From Natrinema amylolyticum (GTDB lineage Archaea; Halobacteriota; Halobacteria; Halobacteriales; Natrialbaceae), in contig NZ_JAIWPJ010000001.1 in the NCBI RefSeq assembly GCF_020515625.1, positions 620,001 through 684,000 of the forward strand: DNA of 64,000 nucleotides, in the 5' to 3' direction. The notes below the pieces were generated by a model, which was not told the origin of the DNA, did no database searches, and worked only from the letters and a program-made list of their open reading frames with translations. A program made the position numbers and the translations under genes. The first letter of the stretch is position 1, and each line of letters starts with the position of its first letter. Below, one piece after another: positions 44,018 through 53,473 of this stretch.

Positions 44018-44452
44018 ATGCGACTCGAACTCCGCGTCTGTCAGCACTGCCTCGACGGCGATCACGGCAACGAGAAGCGGACCGCTCTTCTCAACGACAT
44101 GGTCGACTGCGCCGAACAGATCCAGGAGTACAAGGAAGTCATCGACCTCGACGAGGTCCATATCCGCAAAGTCAGGGACGACGAGCCGGGGAAGCCGGCG
44201 GCGCTGCCGGTCGTCTCCGCGACGATTCAGAACGATCAGGTCGTCCTGAACGATACCCAGCTCGTCGCGGAGGGCAAGGACGGGAACATGCTAGTCTACA
44301 CCAACCCCGACGACGTACTGACGGTGCTCGCGGGGAACTTAGACGAAATCAGTAAGGCCGTCACCGCGGACGTGACCGTCGATCTCTCCTCGGTTGGAGC
44401 GGAGATCGTCTCGCAGGCCGATCTGGGTGCGAACCGAGATCGCGACCAATAA
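44018..44452 (+). CDS. Haloarchaeal protein of unknown function with N-terminal CxxC
   Basis: A 144-residue protein. The N-terminal RVCQHCLDGDHGNEKRTALLNDMVDC holds Cys8 and Cys11 with further His and Cys, suggesting a small zinc site. The rest is an alpha/beta segment with VVSATIQNDQVVLNDTQLV and VYTNPDDVLTVLAG. I do not recognise the family. The start is the ATG at 44018. Confidence 0.6.
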   Translation: MRLELRVCQHCLDGDHGNEKRTALLNDMVDCAEQIQEYKEVIDLDEVHIRKVRDDEPGKPAALPVVSATIQNDQVVLNDTQLVAEGKDGNMLVYTNPDDVLTVLAGNLDEISKAVTADVTVDLSSVGAEIVSQADLGANRDRDQ

Positions 44453-44638
44453 GACGGAGACGATCCGCGCGAGTCTCCCGTCGCCCTCGAAACCACCGAG
44501 CCGCGGCCCCGCGGTTACAGTTCTCGAGCGCCAGCACTGCCCGCTCACCGGAGGTAATTCGCGGTGGGCGACGTTTCCGCACACGCAGAGACGGATCTAT
44601 CGAACCAGTGAACGGCGAAAATACGCAAAAACGGCCGG

Positions 44639-44905
44639 TTAGATGCGGCCGACGTTCTCGACGCCGACGCTTTCGACGCCCTCGACGTCCGCGAAGCTCT
44701 CCTCGACGGTTTCCGTGCCGCCGGATCCGTCGGGAACGATCACGGTCGGGTAGAGCGCGACGAGACCGAACGCGACTTCGTCACGTTCGACGCCGTTGAT
44801 CTTCGCGCCCTCGGGGAGGGCGCTCTCGAGGCGCTCTTGGAGCGCGTCGAGGTCGATATCGGGGCTGTCCGGCATGACCTTGATTTTGGCAGCGACTTTT
44901 CCCAT
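44639..44905 (-). CDS. Translation elongation factor aEF-1 beta
   Basis: An 88-residue archaeal EF-1 beta, the guanine-nucleotide exchange factor for aEF-1[36 protein letters not shown] and [17 protein letters not shown] match the short archaeal form, which lacks the eukaryotic N-terminal domain. It begins eight bases after the stop of the upstream zinc-finger gene and should be co-transcribed with it. Confidence 0.92.
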   Translation of the reverse strand: MGKVAAKIKVMPDSPDIDLDALQERLESALPEGAKINGVERDEVAFGLVALYPTVIVPDGSGGTETVEESFADVEGVESVGVENVGRI

Positions 44906-44913
44906 GGGAGACG

Positions 44914-45093
44914 TTATGGTCCGGTGAATCCGCAGTCGGGACACTCGTAGAGGTTGCTCTGCTTGCGACACTTGGCACAGCGGTAGATCTGCTGGCCGCA
45001 GTCGGGACACTTGAACGCAGCGGCGTTGGTGCCCGCGATGTTGAGCCCGCAGGAGACGCAGGAGCGCGTCTCTCGGTCGTCGGTCGTACTCAT
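44914..45093 (-). CDS. HVO_2753-type double zinc-finger protein
   Basis: A 59-residue protein with four CxxC/CxxxC motifs (CVSC, CPDC, CAKC, CPDC), forming two zinc sites. The residue pattern ([37 protein letters not shown]) is the HVO_2753 family of Haloferax volcanii, linked there to swarming and biofilm formation. The pairing with aEF-1 beta is a conserved haloarchaeal arrangement. A strong TATA box lies 22-30 bases ahead of the ATG at 45091-45093. Confidence 0.88.
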   Translation of the reverse strand: MSTTDDRETRSCVSCGLNIAGTNAAAFKCPDCGQQIYRCAKCRKQSNLYECPDCGFTGP

Positions 45094-45114
45094 ACCCCTC
45101 CCTTCCCGCCCGCC

Positions 45115-45123
45115 GTTTTTAAC
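45115..45123 (-). promoter_or_regulatory. TATA box of the zinc-finger/aEF-1 beta operon
   Basis: GTTAAAAAC on the minus strand, 22-30 bases upstream of the start. The remaining 45124-45441 spacer to the divergent Nre gene is about 320 bases with no gene or clear repeat that I can support. Confidence 0.65.
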
Positions 45124-45441
45124 TCTTTTCAAGGCAGGGCCGCCCCTGACAGGGAATACCGTGGCTCGCGGAAGTGGGCGTCCGGGGTTCGACATTCGAG
45201 AGGACGACCGCAACGCGAGACGAGTCCGTCAGCCGCCGGTTCCGAGCGGAGTTTCCGAGTCTGAAAACGCCCTTGCGGGTACTTTACGGATCGGCGAGAA
45301 GCCTCGAGTGAGGTTCGGGGGCCCGACGGCCGACGAACCTCTGCCTCTGACATCTTCCGGGTCGCTGACAGTCACCATTCTGGACAGCGACCGGATTTCG
45401 GAACTCAACATTCAACACCGTGCCGTCCCTACGTCGAGTGA

Positions 45442-46743
45442 ATGCGCCTCGACGACTACATCGAGGACTTAGAGCCCGACGAGGAGGCCGAGCGTCGCCG
45501 CCTCGCCAAGGAGAAGTCCTACGCGATCACGGACCACCTCGAGGAGTTCGAACGGAAGTTCGACGACGCGCTGAGCGGCGATACCCTCGTCGGCTCGACC
45601 TCGCCGTCGATCTTCGTCGGCCGGTCGAACTATCCGGACATCCCCGTCGGACTGCTCTCTCCGGTTGGCGACGAGGACGCCGCCGAGGAGTACGTCACCG
45701 ACGGCGACTGGTACCAGCAGGGGTACGCCATCGACGACGTGCTCCAGCGCCGGACCGGGCTCCTGAACTCGAGCAAGCGCGCGAACGTGGACTCGCCGTC
45801 CATCGCGAGTCGGATGACGCCGAACGTCGACGACGTCTGGGACGGCTTCGTCGGCGTCCAGCGCGAGGTCGCCATCGCCGACCGGCCGGTCGACCTCGAG
45901 ATCGGACTCGACGACAAACCCGACCTCGGACTGGACGCGGGCACGGACGTGGCGACGCCGCGCGGTCCGCGCGCGAACGCCCGGAACGCGGATCTCACCG
46001 AGAACCCTCACGTCCCGCGGCCGGTCAAGAAGACCTTAGAGGACGACGACTGGCAGGCCGAGGGGGCGATGACCTACCTCTACCGGCGCGGGTTCGACGT
46101 CTACGAAATCAATTCGATCCTCTCGGCGGGCGCGCTCGGCCAGACGAAACAGCGTCGACTGGTTCCGACACGCTGGTCGATCACGGCCGTCGACGACACC
46201 GTCGGGAAGTTCCTCCGCGGGCGCATCCGGAACGCGCCCAGCATCGACGAGGTGCAGGTCTGGGCCAACGAGTACGTCGGCAACCGCTACTGGATCGTCC
46301 TCGCGCCGGGCAACTGGGAGTTCGAACTCGTCGAGATGAAAGCTCCCGGCAGCATCTGGAACCCGGACCCCGGGGACAACCTCTGGATGGCCAGCGCCTC
46401 GGAGGGGTACGAGGGCCGCTCGAGTTACGTCGAGGAGACCGCGGGGGCCTACTACGCCGCCCGACTGGGCGTCCTCGAGTACCTCGAGTCGATCGGCAGG
46501 CAAGCGAAGTGTCTCGTCCTGCGGGAGGTGTCGGACGACTACTGGGCCCCGGTCGGCGTCTGGCAGGTCCGCGAGAGCGTTCGCAACGCCTTCGACGGGC
46601 AGTACGGTGAGGCGGAAACCTTCCACGAAGCGGTTTCCGAGGTCGCGACACAGCTGCCGGTCTCCCACGCGCGACTCCGACGCAAGTCCGAACTCGCGGC
46701 CGGATTGCAGTCCAATCTGAGCGCCTTCTCTTCGCTGGACTGA
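45442..46743 (+). CDS. nreA: Nre-family DNA repair protein
   Basis: A 433-residue protein of the archaeal Nre (NreA) family, which in Haloferax takes part in repair of DNA damage with PCNA. The distinctive core is STSPSIFVGRSNYPDIPVGLLSPVG, then DVWDGFVGVQREVAIADRPVDLEIGL, RRLVPTRWSITAVDDTVGKFL and NRYWIVLAPGNWEFELVEMKAPGS. The C-terminus QSNLSAFSSLD resembles a PCNA-interacting peptide (Q-x-x-L-x-x-F). Biochemical activity is still unclear in the family. The start is the ATG at 45442 (MRLDDYIEDLE). Confidence 0.9.
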   Translation: MRLDDYIEDLEPDEEAERRRLAKEKSYAITDHLEEFERKFDDALSGDTLVGSTSPSIFVGRSNYPDIPVGLLSPVGDEDAAEEYVTDGDWYQQGYAIDDVLQRRTGLLNSSKRANVDSPSIASRMTPNVDDVWDGFVGVQREVAIADRPVDLEIGLDDKPDLGLDAGTDVATPRGPRANARNADLTENPHVPRPVKKTLEDDDWQAEGAMTYLYRRGFDVYEINSILSAGALGQTKQRRLVPTRWSITAVDDTVGKFLRGRIRNAPSIDEVQVWANEYVGNRYWIVLAPGNWEFELVEMKAPGSIWNPDPGDNLWMASASEGYEGRSSYVEETAGAYYAARLGVLEYLESIGRQAKCLVLREVSDDYWAPVGVWQVRESVRNAFDGQYGEAETFHEAVSEVATQLPVSHARLRRKSELAAGLQSNLSAFSSLD

Positions 46744-46990
46744 TTCGAGACGGTCGGCCACTGTCGCAGCGACGGACGGCCAGCGGCGCTTCGGCCGGAC
46801 ACCGTTCGGGTCTCGCGCTACTCGCTCTGCGTCTCGAACCCTGTCTCTCAGTGCGTCTCGAATTCCGTTTTTCGTACGCTGCTCGTCTCGAGTTTCAGCT
46901 ACACCGGATTGTCTGGGAGGTTTACTGTCTCGTCGTCCATAATATGACCACTGCTACCGCAAAACATACACCGAGGTAATAAAGCACTCA

Positions 46991-46999
46991 ACTTTTATG
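46991..46999 (+). promoter_or_regulatory. TATA box of the NhaC gene
   Basis: ACTTTTATG lies 23-31 bases ahead of the chosen ATG at 47022, fitting a leaderless transcript. Before it, from 46744, the spacer shows the repeated short string TGCGTCTCGAA (twice near 46830-46865), but no gene. Confidence 0.5.
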
Positions 47000-47021
47000 C
47001 TCCAAGCGCATACCGCAGGTG

Positions 47022-48458
47022 ATGACATTCGACTTTACACCGACGACGGTCGACGATCTCGACCCGGAACGACGGCCATCGTACGCTCTCGCGCTCGTTC
47101 CGGTACTCGCAGTCGTCGCGTTTCTCGGCATCGGGTCAGCCGTGCTCGGGCTGGCCCCTCACGTACCCCTGCTCTGGAGCATCGTCTTCGTCGGTTCGTT
47201 CGGTCGCTTCCTCGGCTATCGCTGGACCGATCTCTCCGACGGTATCTCTAACGGCCTCCTGATGGGGATCCAGGCGCTGCTGATCCTCTTTACGATCTAT
47301 GCACTGATCGCCACCTGGGTCGACGCCGGGACGATTCCGGCGATGATGTACTACGGCCTCGAGTTGCTCACGCCGCGGGTGTTCCTGCCCGTCACGGCGA
47401 TCCTGGCGGCGGTCGTCGCGTTCTCGATCGGCTCCTCGTGGACGACGGTCGGGACGCTCGGCGTCGCGTTCGTCGGGATCGGCGCGGGACTCGGTGTCCC
47501 CGCGCCGATGACCGTCGGCGCAGTCATCTCGGGCGCCTACGCGGGCGACAAGCAGTCGCCGCTCTCGGACACGACCAACCTCGCGGCCGGCGTGACGAAC
47601 ACGCCGCTGTACGATCATATCCGCCGCATGCGAACGGGCACGGCCGTCGCGTTCGGGCTCGCAGTGGCCGGATTCGCCGCGCTCGGCCTCCGGGCGGGCG
47701 GCGAGATTCCGGTTGGCCGCGTGGCTGAAATCCAGACCGCGCTCGCGGGCGCGTACGATCTCTCTGTGCTCGTCTTCCTACCGCTCGTGGTCACCTTCGG
47801 CCTCGCGCTCTACGGCTACCCCGCGCTCCCGACGCTCGTGGCCGGTGTCTTCGCCGGGGTCTTCACTTCGATCCTGGTCCAGGGCACCGGCTTCGTCGCC
47901 GCCTGGGAGGTCTTCATGAACGGCACCGCACCCGAGACCGGGACCGATCTCGTGAACGAGCTCCTCGCGACCGGCGGCCTCACCGGGTCGGCCTGGACGA
48001 TCACCGTCGTCGTCGCCGCGCTCTCGCTGGGCGGCCTCCTCGAGCACACCGGCGTGCTGGCGGTGCTCGCCGATCGGCTCTCGCGGGGCGTGCGCAGCTC
48101 CGGCGGCCTGATCGCCGGCACCGGTGTCTCGGCGATCCTCATCAACGCGCTGACCGCCCAGCAGTACATGAGCATCGTCATGCCCGGACTGACGCTGCGG
48201 AACCTCTACGAGGAGTTCGGCCTCGACAGCGACGAACTCTCCCGCGCCGTCGAAGCCGCCGGGACCCCCACCGGCGCGCTCATCCCGTGGCACGCCGGCG
48301 GCGTCTTCATGGCCACGGCGACCGGCGTCCCGACCCTCGAGTACGCGCCGTTCTACCTGTTCGGATTCCTGTCGCCGCTCGTGTTGTTCGCGATGGCGCT
48401 GACCGGCCGCGGCGTGCCGACGACCGACCGCGCCGAGCGGGTCCAGACGGCCGACTGA
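47022..48458 (+). CDS. nhaC: NhaC-family Na+/H+ antiporter-like transporter
   Basis: A 478-residue membrane transporter of the NhaC family, which exchanges sodium for protons or carries small organic ions. About 11-12 transmembrane segments are evident. The family motif region GVPAPMTVGAVISGAYAGDKQSPLSDTTNLAAGVTNTPLYDHIRRM and SLGGLLEHTGVLAVLADRL are strong matches. Such transporters are important in a high-salt cytoplasm. I use the ATG at 47022; a GTG directly before it is an alternative. The sequence does not say which ion pair it carries. Confidence 0.87.
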   Translation: MTFDFTPTTVDDLDPERRPSYALALVPVLAVVAFLGIGSAVLGLAPHVPLLWSIVFVGSFGRFLGYRWTDLSDGISNGLLMGIQALLILFTIYALIATWVDAGTIPAMMYYGLELLTPRVFLPVTAILAAVVAFSIGSSWTTVGTLGVAFVGIGAGLGVPAPMTVGAVISGAYAGDKQSPLSDTTNLAAGVTNTPLYDHIRRMRTGTAVAFGLAVAGFAALGLRAGGEIPVGRVAEIQTALAGAYDLSVLVFLPLVVTFGLALYGYPALPTLVAGVFAGVFTSILVQGTGFVAAWEVFMNGTAPETGTDLVNELLATGGLTGSAWTITVVVAALSLGGLLEHTGVLAVLADRLSRGVRSSGGLIAGTGVSAILINALTAQQYMSIVMPGLTLRNLYEEFGLDSDELSRAVEAAGTPTGALIPWHAGGVFMATATGVPTLEYAPFYLFGFLSPLVLFAMALTGRGVPTTDRAERVQTAD

Positions 48459-48486
48459 GCGGCGGACCGATTGCGGTCACTGGTTC

Positions 48487-49560
48487 TCACTCCGTTTCGG
48501 CGAACGTCTGCTCGCGATCGATACTAGGCTCGGCGTCGGCCGGCTCGGCCCGCTCGAGCCGATCGACGACCGTCACGCAGGCTTTGAACGTCGCGAGGAC
48601 GACGGGACCGACGAACAGTCCGACCACCCCGAAGAGATAGACGCCACCGACGACGCCCAGCAGGGCCATCGCCGGATGTAAACCCGATCCCCGGTCGACG
48701 AGGTACGCGCGCAGGTAGTTGTCCGTCACGGTGAGCACCGCGAGTCCGTATCCCAACAGGACGGCGGCGCGAACGGGATCGCTCGAGGCCGCGTGGGCGA
48801 CGGTGACCGGTCCCCAGACGAGCCAGACGCCGATCGTCGGGAGAAACGCGGCGAATACGAGAACGACCCCCAGCGTGGTCGCGTACGGGACGCCGAGCAG
48901 TGCGAGTCCCACACCGCCGAGCGCTCCCTGAACGACCGCGACGAACACGTGAGTCCGGAGGACTGCCCAGGTGACGTCGTGGACCGATGTGAACAGTTCG
49001 TCGAGAACGTCGGTATCGAGCGGTGCGACTTCGCGGAGCCAGGCCACGAACGCGGCACCGTCGACCAACAGATAGTACAGCAGAAAGACGACGACGAGCA
49101 CCCCGACCGCGACGTCCATCCCCGTCGTCGCGATATCGACGGTTCGGGCCACCGTCAGTTCCGCGACATCCGGAATCGATCCCTCGAGCTCCGATCGCAT
49201 CGTGGACTCGAGCGCGGTGACCGACTCGTCGGCCATCCCCAGATCGTTCCGAGCCACGTCGCGGCCGGACGCGATGAGCTGGTCGGTATCGAGCGACTCG
49301 AGGGTCGACGCGGCAGTGCGGAGCACGACCAGCGAGACGAGGAGCAGCGGAACAATACCGGCGACGACGGCGACGCCGGTACACGCGAGCCCGGCGAGGC
49401 GTGGGCCGACCCGCGGCTCGAGTCGCTCGTAGGCCGGTCGGAGGACGACTGCGAGCAGACAGGCCGCCAGCACGTACTCCACGAGCGGGAGGACCAGCAG
49501 GGCGGCGAGTCCGCAGAGGGCGGCGACGAGGAGGGCGAGAAACGTCGTTCGGACGTCCAT
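48487..49560 (-). CDS. AI-2E-family permease
   Basis: A 357-residue membrane protein of the AI-2E/PerM family, roughly eight transmembrane helices, with an extended soluble loop at about residues 80-150. The C-terminal region AMALLGVVGGVYLFGVVGLFVGPVVLATFKACV is the family's best signature. Members have been proposed to export signalling molecules or sodium ions, which the sequence cannot settle. It is convergent with the NhaC gene. Confidence 0.85.
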   Translation of the reverse strand: MDVRTTFLALLVAALCGLAALLVLPLVEYVLAACLLAVVLRPAYERLEPRVGPRLAGLACTGVAVVAGIVPLLLVSLVVLRTAASTLESLDTDQLIASGRDVARNDLGMADESVTALESTMRSELEGSIPDVAELTVARTVDIATTGMDVAVGVLVVVFLLYYLLVDGAAFVAWLREVAPLDTDVLDELFTSVHDVTWAVLRTHVFVAVVQGALGGVGLALLGVPYATTLGVVLVFAAFLPTIGVWLVWGPVTVAHAASSDPVRAAVLLGYGLAVLTVTDNYLRAYLVDRGSGLHPAMALLGVVGGVYLFGVVGLFVGPVVLATFKACVTVVDRLERAEPADAEPSIDREQTFAETE

Positions 49561-49715
49561 ATTTCAACGTCTTGAATTGAAAACATAAGTGTTGGTATTT
49601 ATTACTGTATCTCTGACTAAGAGGAGCGATCCGGCCGACCGAGACAGAGGCGAGTCGAGCGACGGCGCGGTCGGACGCGATCCGGTCCGACGTGATCGGG
49701 GCGAGTCGGGTCCCC

Positions 49716-50153
49716 TCAGAGGTTCGCGTACGCCTCGTCGACCATCTCGCTGGTCTCGTCGACGATCTCCTGCCAGTTCCCGTCGTCGGGAGCGATCCCG
49801 AGCAGACGTGCGATTTTCATGATCGAGACGTGGTAGACGACCTGCCGGCCCGGCTCCTCCTCCCAGACGACGACGTTACACGGGAACAGCGCCCCCATCC
49901 GGTCGGTCACGTCCAGCACTCGATCCGCCATCTCGGGATTACAGGCTCCGAGCACGTAGTAGGGATCGCGGTCCGCGTCGACCTTCTCGTTTAACAGTTC
50001 CGAGGGCGAGAACTCGGCCGGCACGCCGAATCCCGCCTCGGTGAACACCTCGCGGGTGTGTTCGATGGCGTCCTCGTGGTCCATCTCGAGCACTGCGCGG
50101 TGCTCGCCGTAATCGTCCGGATCGATCTGCGTCGGGTCGATGGGAAGTGCCAT
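49716..50153 (-). CDS. DUF302-family protein
   Basis: A 145-residue protein with the DUF302 fold (PF03625). Supporting stretches are MDHEDAIEHTREVFTEAGFGVPAEFSPSELLNEKV, YYVLGACNPEMADRVLDVTDRMGALFPCNVVVWEEEPG and the closing KIARLLGIAPDDGN. DUF302 proteins often appear beside redox or metal genes, but the function is not known. The start is the ATG at 50151-50153. Confidence 0.85.
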   Translation of the reverse strand: MALPIDPTQIDPDDYGEHRAVLEMDHEDAIEHTREVFTEAGFGVPAEFSPSELLNEKVDADRDPYYVLGACNPEMADRVLDVTDRMGALFPCNVVVWEEEPGRQVVYHVSIMKIARLLGIAPDDGNWQEIVDETSEMVDEAYANL

Positions 50154-50201
50154 GCGGGAGTGTTGGCTTCCCCGTCCCTTATACGATCGGCACGGACCCG
50201 A

Positions 50202-50897
50202 TTACACCGGGACCGGCAGCCACTCGAGGAATCGCACCACGATCGCCGGATCGAACACCGGGTCGTGGAGGACGAGCCAGTCGAGCAGGACGAGTCCGCC
50301 GCCGTGGGCGACGACGGAGGGGAGAATGGAGTCGGACTTGTAATCGATAGCACCGAACAGGACGTCAGTCGGCCCCGACAGCACGAACTCGATCGGCGGC
50401 TTCGAGGCGTGGTGGAGCATGTAGACGACGGGACTGATGAACACTGCGACGAAGCCGAGGCGCTTGACGCCGACGCAGAGCAGTCCGCGGTAGTAGGTCT
50501 CGGCGGCCAGCGCGAGGACGAAGAGTTTGATCGCGTGCGGGATAAACGCCGCCGGCGCGGCCGACGTCTCCCAGATCGGGTAGAACGCGCGGATCGTGGG
50601 CAGCGTCGAGCCGACGACGTAGAACGGAAGCACGAAGACGGCCAGGAGGATCGAATTTCGGATCGCGACGCGGTCGATGCGCCAGCCGATCCGCTTGCCC
50701 TGCGAGAGCGCGAGTGCGAGCGGTCCCCCGATCAAGAGAACGGCGTCGACGGCGACCCGTCGAGTCAGATCCGCGGGCACCACTCGCATCCACAGAATCG
50801 TCAGTACGGCACCGAGCAGTAGCGACTGCTGGACCCAGGAGAGTCTCACGCGATCGCGGAGCCAGTGTTCGTCGCGCCGTTCCGACTCGGAGGCCAC
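50202..50897 (-). CDS. CPBP (Abi/Rce1-like) intramembrane protein
   Basis: A 231-residue integral membrane protein with six or so helices that fits the CPBP/CAAX-protease-like family. The first catalytic motif, usually EExxxR, reads AETYYR, so the first Glu is Ala and the second Glu with Arg remains. The later VYMLHHASK carries the conserved His pair region, and VVAHGGGLVLLDW the last motif. Protease activity is therefore uncertain. Members are linked to membrane protein maturation or bacteriocin immunity. The start is the ATG at 50895-50897. Confidence 0.7.
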   Translation of the reverse strand: MASESERRDEHWLRDRVRLSWVQQSLLLGAVLTILWMRVVPADLTRRVAVDAVLLIGGPLALALSQGKRIGWRIDRVAIRNSILLAVFVLPFYVVGSTLPTIRAFYPIWETSAAPAAFIPHAIKLFVLALAAETYYRGLLCVGVKRLGFVAVFISPVVYMLHHASKPPIEFVLSGPTDVLFGAIDYKSDSILPSVVAHGGGLVLLDWLVLHDPVFDPAIVVRFLEWLPVPV

Positions 50898-50901
50898 GGT
50901 G

Positions 50902-51189
50902 TCACTCGTCGGCGGTCGGAATCGGTCCGGTTCCGATCACGTCCCGGACGTGACTCTCGAACTCCTGATGGCGCTGAAAGTACGTCTCGTCGACCGACTC
51001 GAGGACGGTCGAGAGCTCCCGCGGTCCGTCGGGCGTTCGGATGACGGCGTCCCCCTCGAGACGGTCCACTTCGCTCTTCTCTTTGGGCCAGGTCAGCCGC
51101 GAACTCACGCGGGCGAGCGGTGCGCCCTCGACGGGAGTGTGCTCTCCGAGCGAGACTGCCGGCTCCGCATCCTCGTCCTCGTCGCTCAT
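50902..51189 (-). CDS. DUF5789-like haloarchaeal small protein
   Basis: A 95-residue acidic protein. Its core, RLTWPKEKSEVDRLEGDAVIRTPDGPRELSTVLESVDETYFQRHQEFESHVRDVIGTGPIP, matches the pattern I recall for the haloarchaeal DUF5789 family. The function is unknown. It ends four bases before the start of the CPBP gene and is probably co-transcribed. The start is the ATG at 51187-51189. Confidence 0.72.
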   Translation of the reverse strand: MSDEDEDAEPAVSLGEHTPVEGAPLARVSSRLTWPKEKSEVDRLEGDAVIRTPDGPRELSTVLESVDETYFQRHQEFESHVRDVIGTGPIPTADE

Positions 51190-51335
51190 AACGGGTCGTT
51201 TGCGAGGACGGTGATTCAAGCTTTCGTTTCAGCGAGTTACACCGAGACCCGCGATCGACGGGTCCCGGAAAACATCTCCGACAGCCGAGGTGTGTCTGAC
51301 GTATCGTTTTGTGACGGGACGCCGAACGGGCGGGT

Positions 51336-52355
51336 ATGACAAGCCTGACGGAGGCCTACGACGGGACTGCACCGGGGGTGACGAGTCGCCGACTGTACGC
51401 GGGGACGGCGCTCGTATTCGTCGGTGCACTCGTGGCCGTCGTGGCCGTACTCGTGGCGACGACCGACCTCTTCGGAGGGTACGCGGTCGAACTCTCGGGG
51501 GAGATGTCCGCCCGATTCGCGACCGTCCGCGCCGCGGGCATGCTGGCCGGGCTCAGCGTCCCGACCGTCCTCGTCGGCGTCTTCGTCGTACTGCCGGCCA
51601 GTCGTCGCGTCCAGGCCGCGGCCGCGATCAGCGCGAGCCTCTGCCTGCTCGGAGTCGTGCTCTTCTGGCACGCCTACCCCGAACACTGGCGCTACGGCAG
51701 CGACCAACTCACGCTCGAGGTCTCCGCGATCTACCTGCTCGGGCTCTTGCCGGCGATCTGGTGTCTGTTTAGCGCCGTGGCCACGTTCAAACAGCGCAAC
51801 GATCCCGGCGGCAATCTCGAGATGAACGTCACCCGTCACAACAAGACCGTCCTCGAAGTCGACGACTCGAGCGAGGCGGGCGGGCTGGGCGGCATCGGCT
51901 TCCTCGGCGGGACGCCGGACGGCGACGTCGAAACGCAGACCAACGCGGACGCCGAGGGCGACGCGACCGGCACCGACGGCACGTCGCTTTCGTACGCCGA
52001 AGACGCCGCGGATAGCCGGTCCTCCCAGCGATCGGCCGCTTCCTCGCGGCGTACCGGTACCACCGGACGCGGATCCGGCTCGGCTCCCGGTCGGGCCGCC
52101 GGCGCTGCGACCAGCGACGGGGGCTCCGCGGCGAGGGACATCACCTCGCCGCTCGAGTCCGGCGACGGCCGCGACGCGGAGATCGTCGAATCGTCGGCCG
52201 AAACGCCCGACGAGCCGACGGATCGCTACTGTGGCAACTGCGAGCACTTCGAGTACGTCCGCTCCTCGGAGGGGATGGTCCCCTACTGTGCCCGCCACGA
52301 AACGGCCATGGACGACATGGACGCCTGCGAGGAGTGGACGCCGAACCGGCGATAG
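51336..52355 (+). CDS. Haloarchaeal membrane protein with C-terminal four-Cys zinc site
   Basis: A 339-residue protein. Four hydrophobic helices occupy the first 155 residues. A long low-complexity spacer rich in Ser, Thr, Gly and Asp follows, and then a C-terminal cluster RYCGNCEHFEYVRSSEGMVPYCARHETAMDDMDACEEWTP, where four Cys (with His) could hold zinc. This arrangement is a recognised haloarchaeal type (I recall it under a DUF7139 label, low certainty). The metal site faces the cytoplasm or outside depending on topology, which I cannot settle. Confidence 0.7.
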   Translation: MTSLTEAYDGTAPGVTSRRLYAGTALVFVGALVAVVAVLVATTDLFGGYAVELSGEMSARFATVRAAGMLAGLSVPTVLVGVFVVLPASRRVQAAAAISASLCLLGVVLFWHAYPEHWRYGSDQLTLEVSAIYLLGLLPAIWCLFSAVATFKQRNDPGGNLEMNVTRHNKTVLEVDDSSEAGGLGGIGFLGGTPDGDVETQTNADAEGDATGTDGTSLSYAEDAADSRSSQRSAASSRRTGTTGRGSGSAPGRAAGAATSDGGSAARDITSPLESGDGRDAEIVESSAETPDEPTDRYCGNCEHFEYVRSSEGMVPYCARHETAMDDMDACEEWTPNRR

Positions 52356-52526
52356 GCCGGCCGAATTTCCGTCTCATTCTCGGCCTCACCGGTCGTTCAC
52401 CTGTTCCGGAATCAGCCCGAGACAGACGTCTACGGCATCATTCGGAGAGTATAACCATCGGTTGTGGTCGATTAGCCACACTATATCTAAGTTGCATGCT
52501 GATGCCCCGTCGGACAGGAACGAGTC

Positions 52527-52796
52527 ATGCCAGAGGAACTGTTTTCCGGTCGATACACCTGGTCGAGTACGACGCCGACCGTCGCCATCGTCAACGCTAT
52601 CGCCGGCATCGAAGGCGTCGAGCCGACCGATCTGTCGACGGTACTCGGGACGACTCTGTACGAGCAGATCAATCCGGAGGCACTCGACACGGTCGTCATC
52701 ACCGGGACGCATCCCGAAATAGCGTTTTCCGTCGACGACTATCGAGTCGAGATCGACGGCAACGAGCTGTCGATCACCGCTCCCGCCGACGCCTGA
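52527..52796 (+). CDS. HalOD1 output-domain protein
   Basis: An 89-residue protein that fits the HalOD1 output domain (PF18545). The pattern PTVAIVNAIAGIEGVEPTDLSTVLGTTLYEQINPEALDTVV with a C-terminal VEIDGNELSITAP is typical. These domains are found alone or fused to sensor proteins in haloarchaea; their target is unknown. The start is the ATG at 52527. Confidence 0.85.
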   Translation: MPEELFSGRYTWSSTTPTVAIVNAIAGIEGVEPTDLSTVLGTTLYEQINPEALDTVVITGTHPEIAFSVDDYRVEIDGNELSITAPADA

Positions 52797-52868
52797 CGGT
52801 CACGTCGCGTCGGTCCTGCTCGAGGCGCGTGCGAGACTGCCGGTGGCGGTTCGTCCGCGACGGCCGAA

Positions 52869-53354
52869 TTAGATCCCGAGCACCCGCCGTCCCATTTCGA
52901 AGCCCCACTGGGGAATCTCGAAGACGACCAGCGCGACGAGGAGGAGTTCGGCGACGGTAACGACTACCATCATCAGATCGGCGCGCTCGCTGCTGACCGC
53001 GACGCCGATCGGGAGGCCGAACTCCTCCTTCCAGACGGGATAGAACAGCGCGATTCCGCGCTTGCTTCCCGCGATATCGAGGACGTAATGCGTCAACACG
53101 CCGATCCAGACGTACTCGAGGTTACCGAACACGTACGGGAAGGCGAGAAACCCGGCCAGAATCGGCAGGTTGTGCAGCGTCTTCCGGTGTTTCCCGAACG
53201 CGGTGTCGACGTCCGGAAAGAGCGCGCCGAGCGACACCGGGACGCCGATCATAACGATCGTTCTGAACGTCTCCAGATCGCCCGCCGGCTCGAGGAGATA
53301 TCCGAGTCCGATACTCAAGAGGACGGCATTCAGCACGTGTCCCTTCTTGTTCAT
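52869..53354 (-). CDS. YdjM-like membrane metal-dependent hydrolase
   Basis: A 161-residue membrane protein of the YdjM/DUF457 type. The opening MNKKGHVLNAVLLSIGLGYLL, ALFPDVDTAFGKHRKTLHNLP and LTHYVLDIAGSKRGIALFYPVWK carry the His and Asp residues of the predicted metal site. About four helices are visible. The enzymatic role is only predicted for the family. The start is the ATG at 53352-53354. Confidence 0.8.
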   Translation of the reverse strand: MNKKGHVLNAVLLSIGLGYLLEPAGDLETFRTIVMIGVPVSLGALFPDVDTAFGKHRKTLHNLPILAGFLAFPYVFGNLEYVWIGVLTHYVLDIAGSKRGIALFYPVWKEEFGLPIGVAVSSERADLMMVVVTVAELLLVALVVFEIPQWGFEMGRRVLGI

Positions 53355-53473
53355 CTAGTCGCATCTGGGAAGTCGACGAGGGAATAGTTTTCTCTCGAGA
53401 GTGTAAGCCGTTCGAACTAGTCCTGGGAGGCAGAATTTACGCTGGCGGCATCGGTTCGGATCGGGGACCGACC

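Noticed and set aside
45011-45472. A 153-residue plus-strand frame ahead of the Nre gene
   Set aside because: Its first part overlaps the zinc-finger operon promoter and its composition is mixed without motifs; the Nre start at 45442 overlaps its end.
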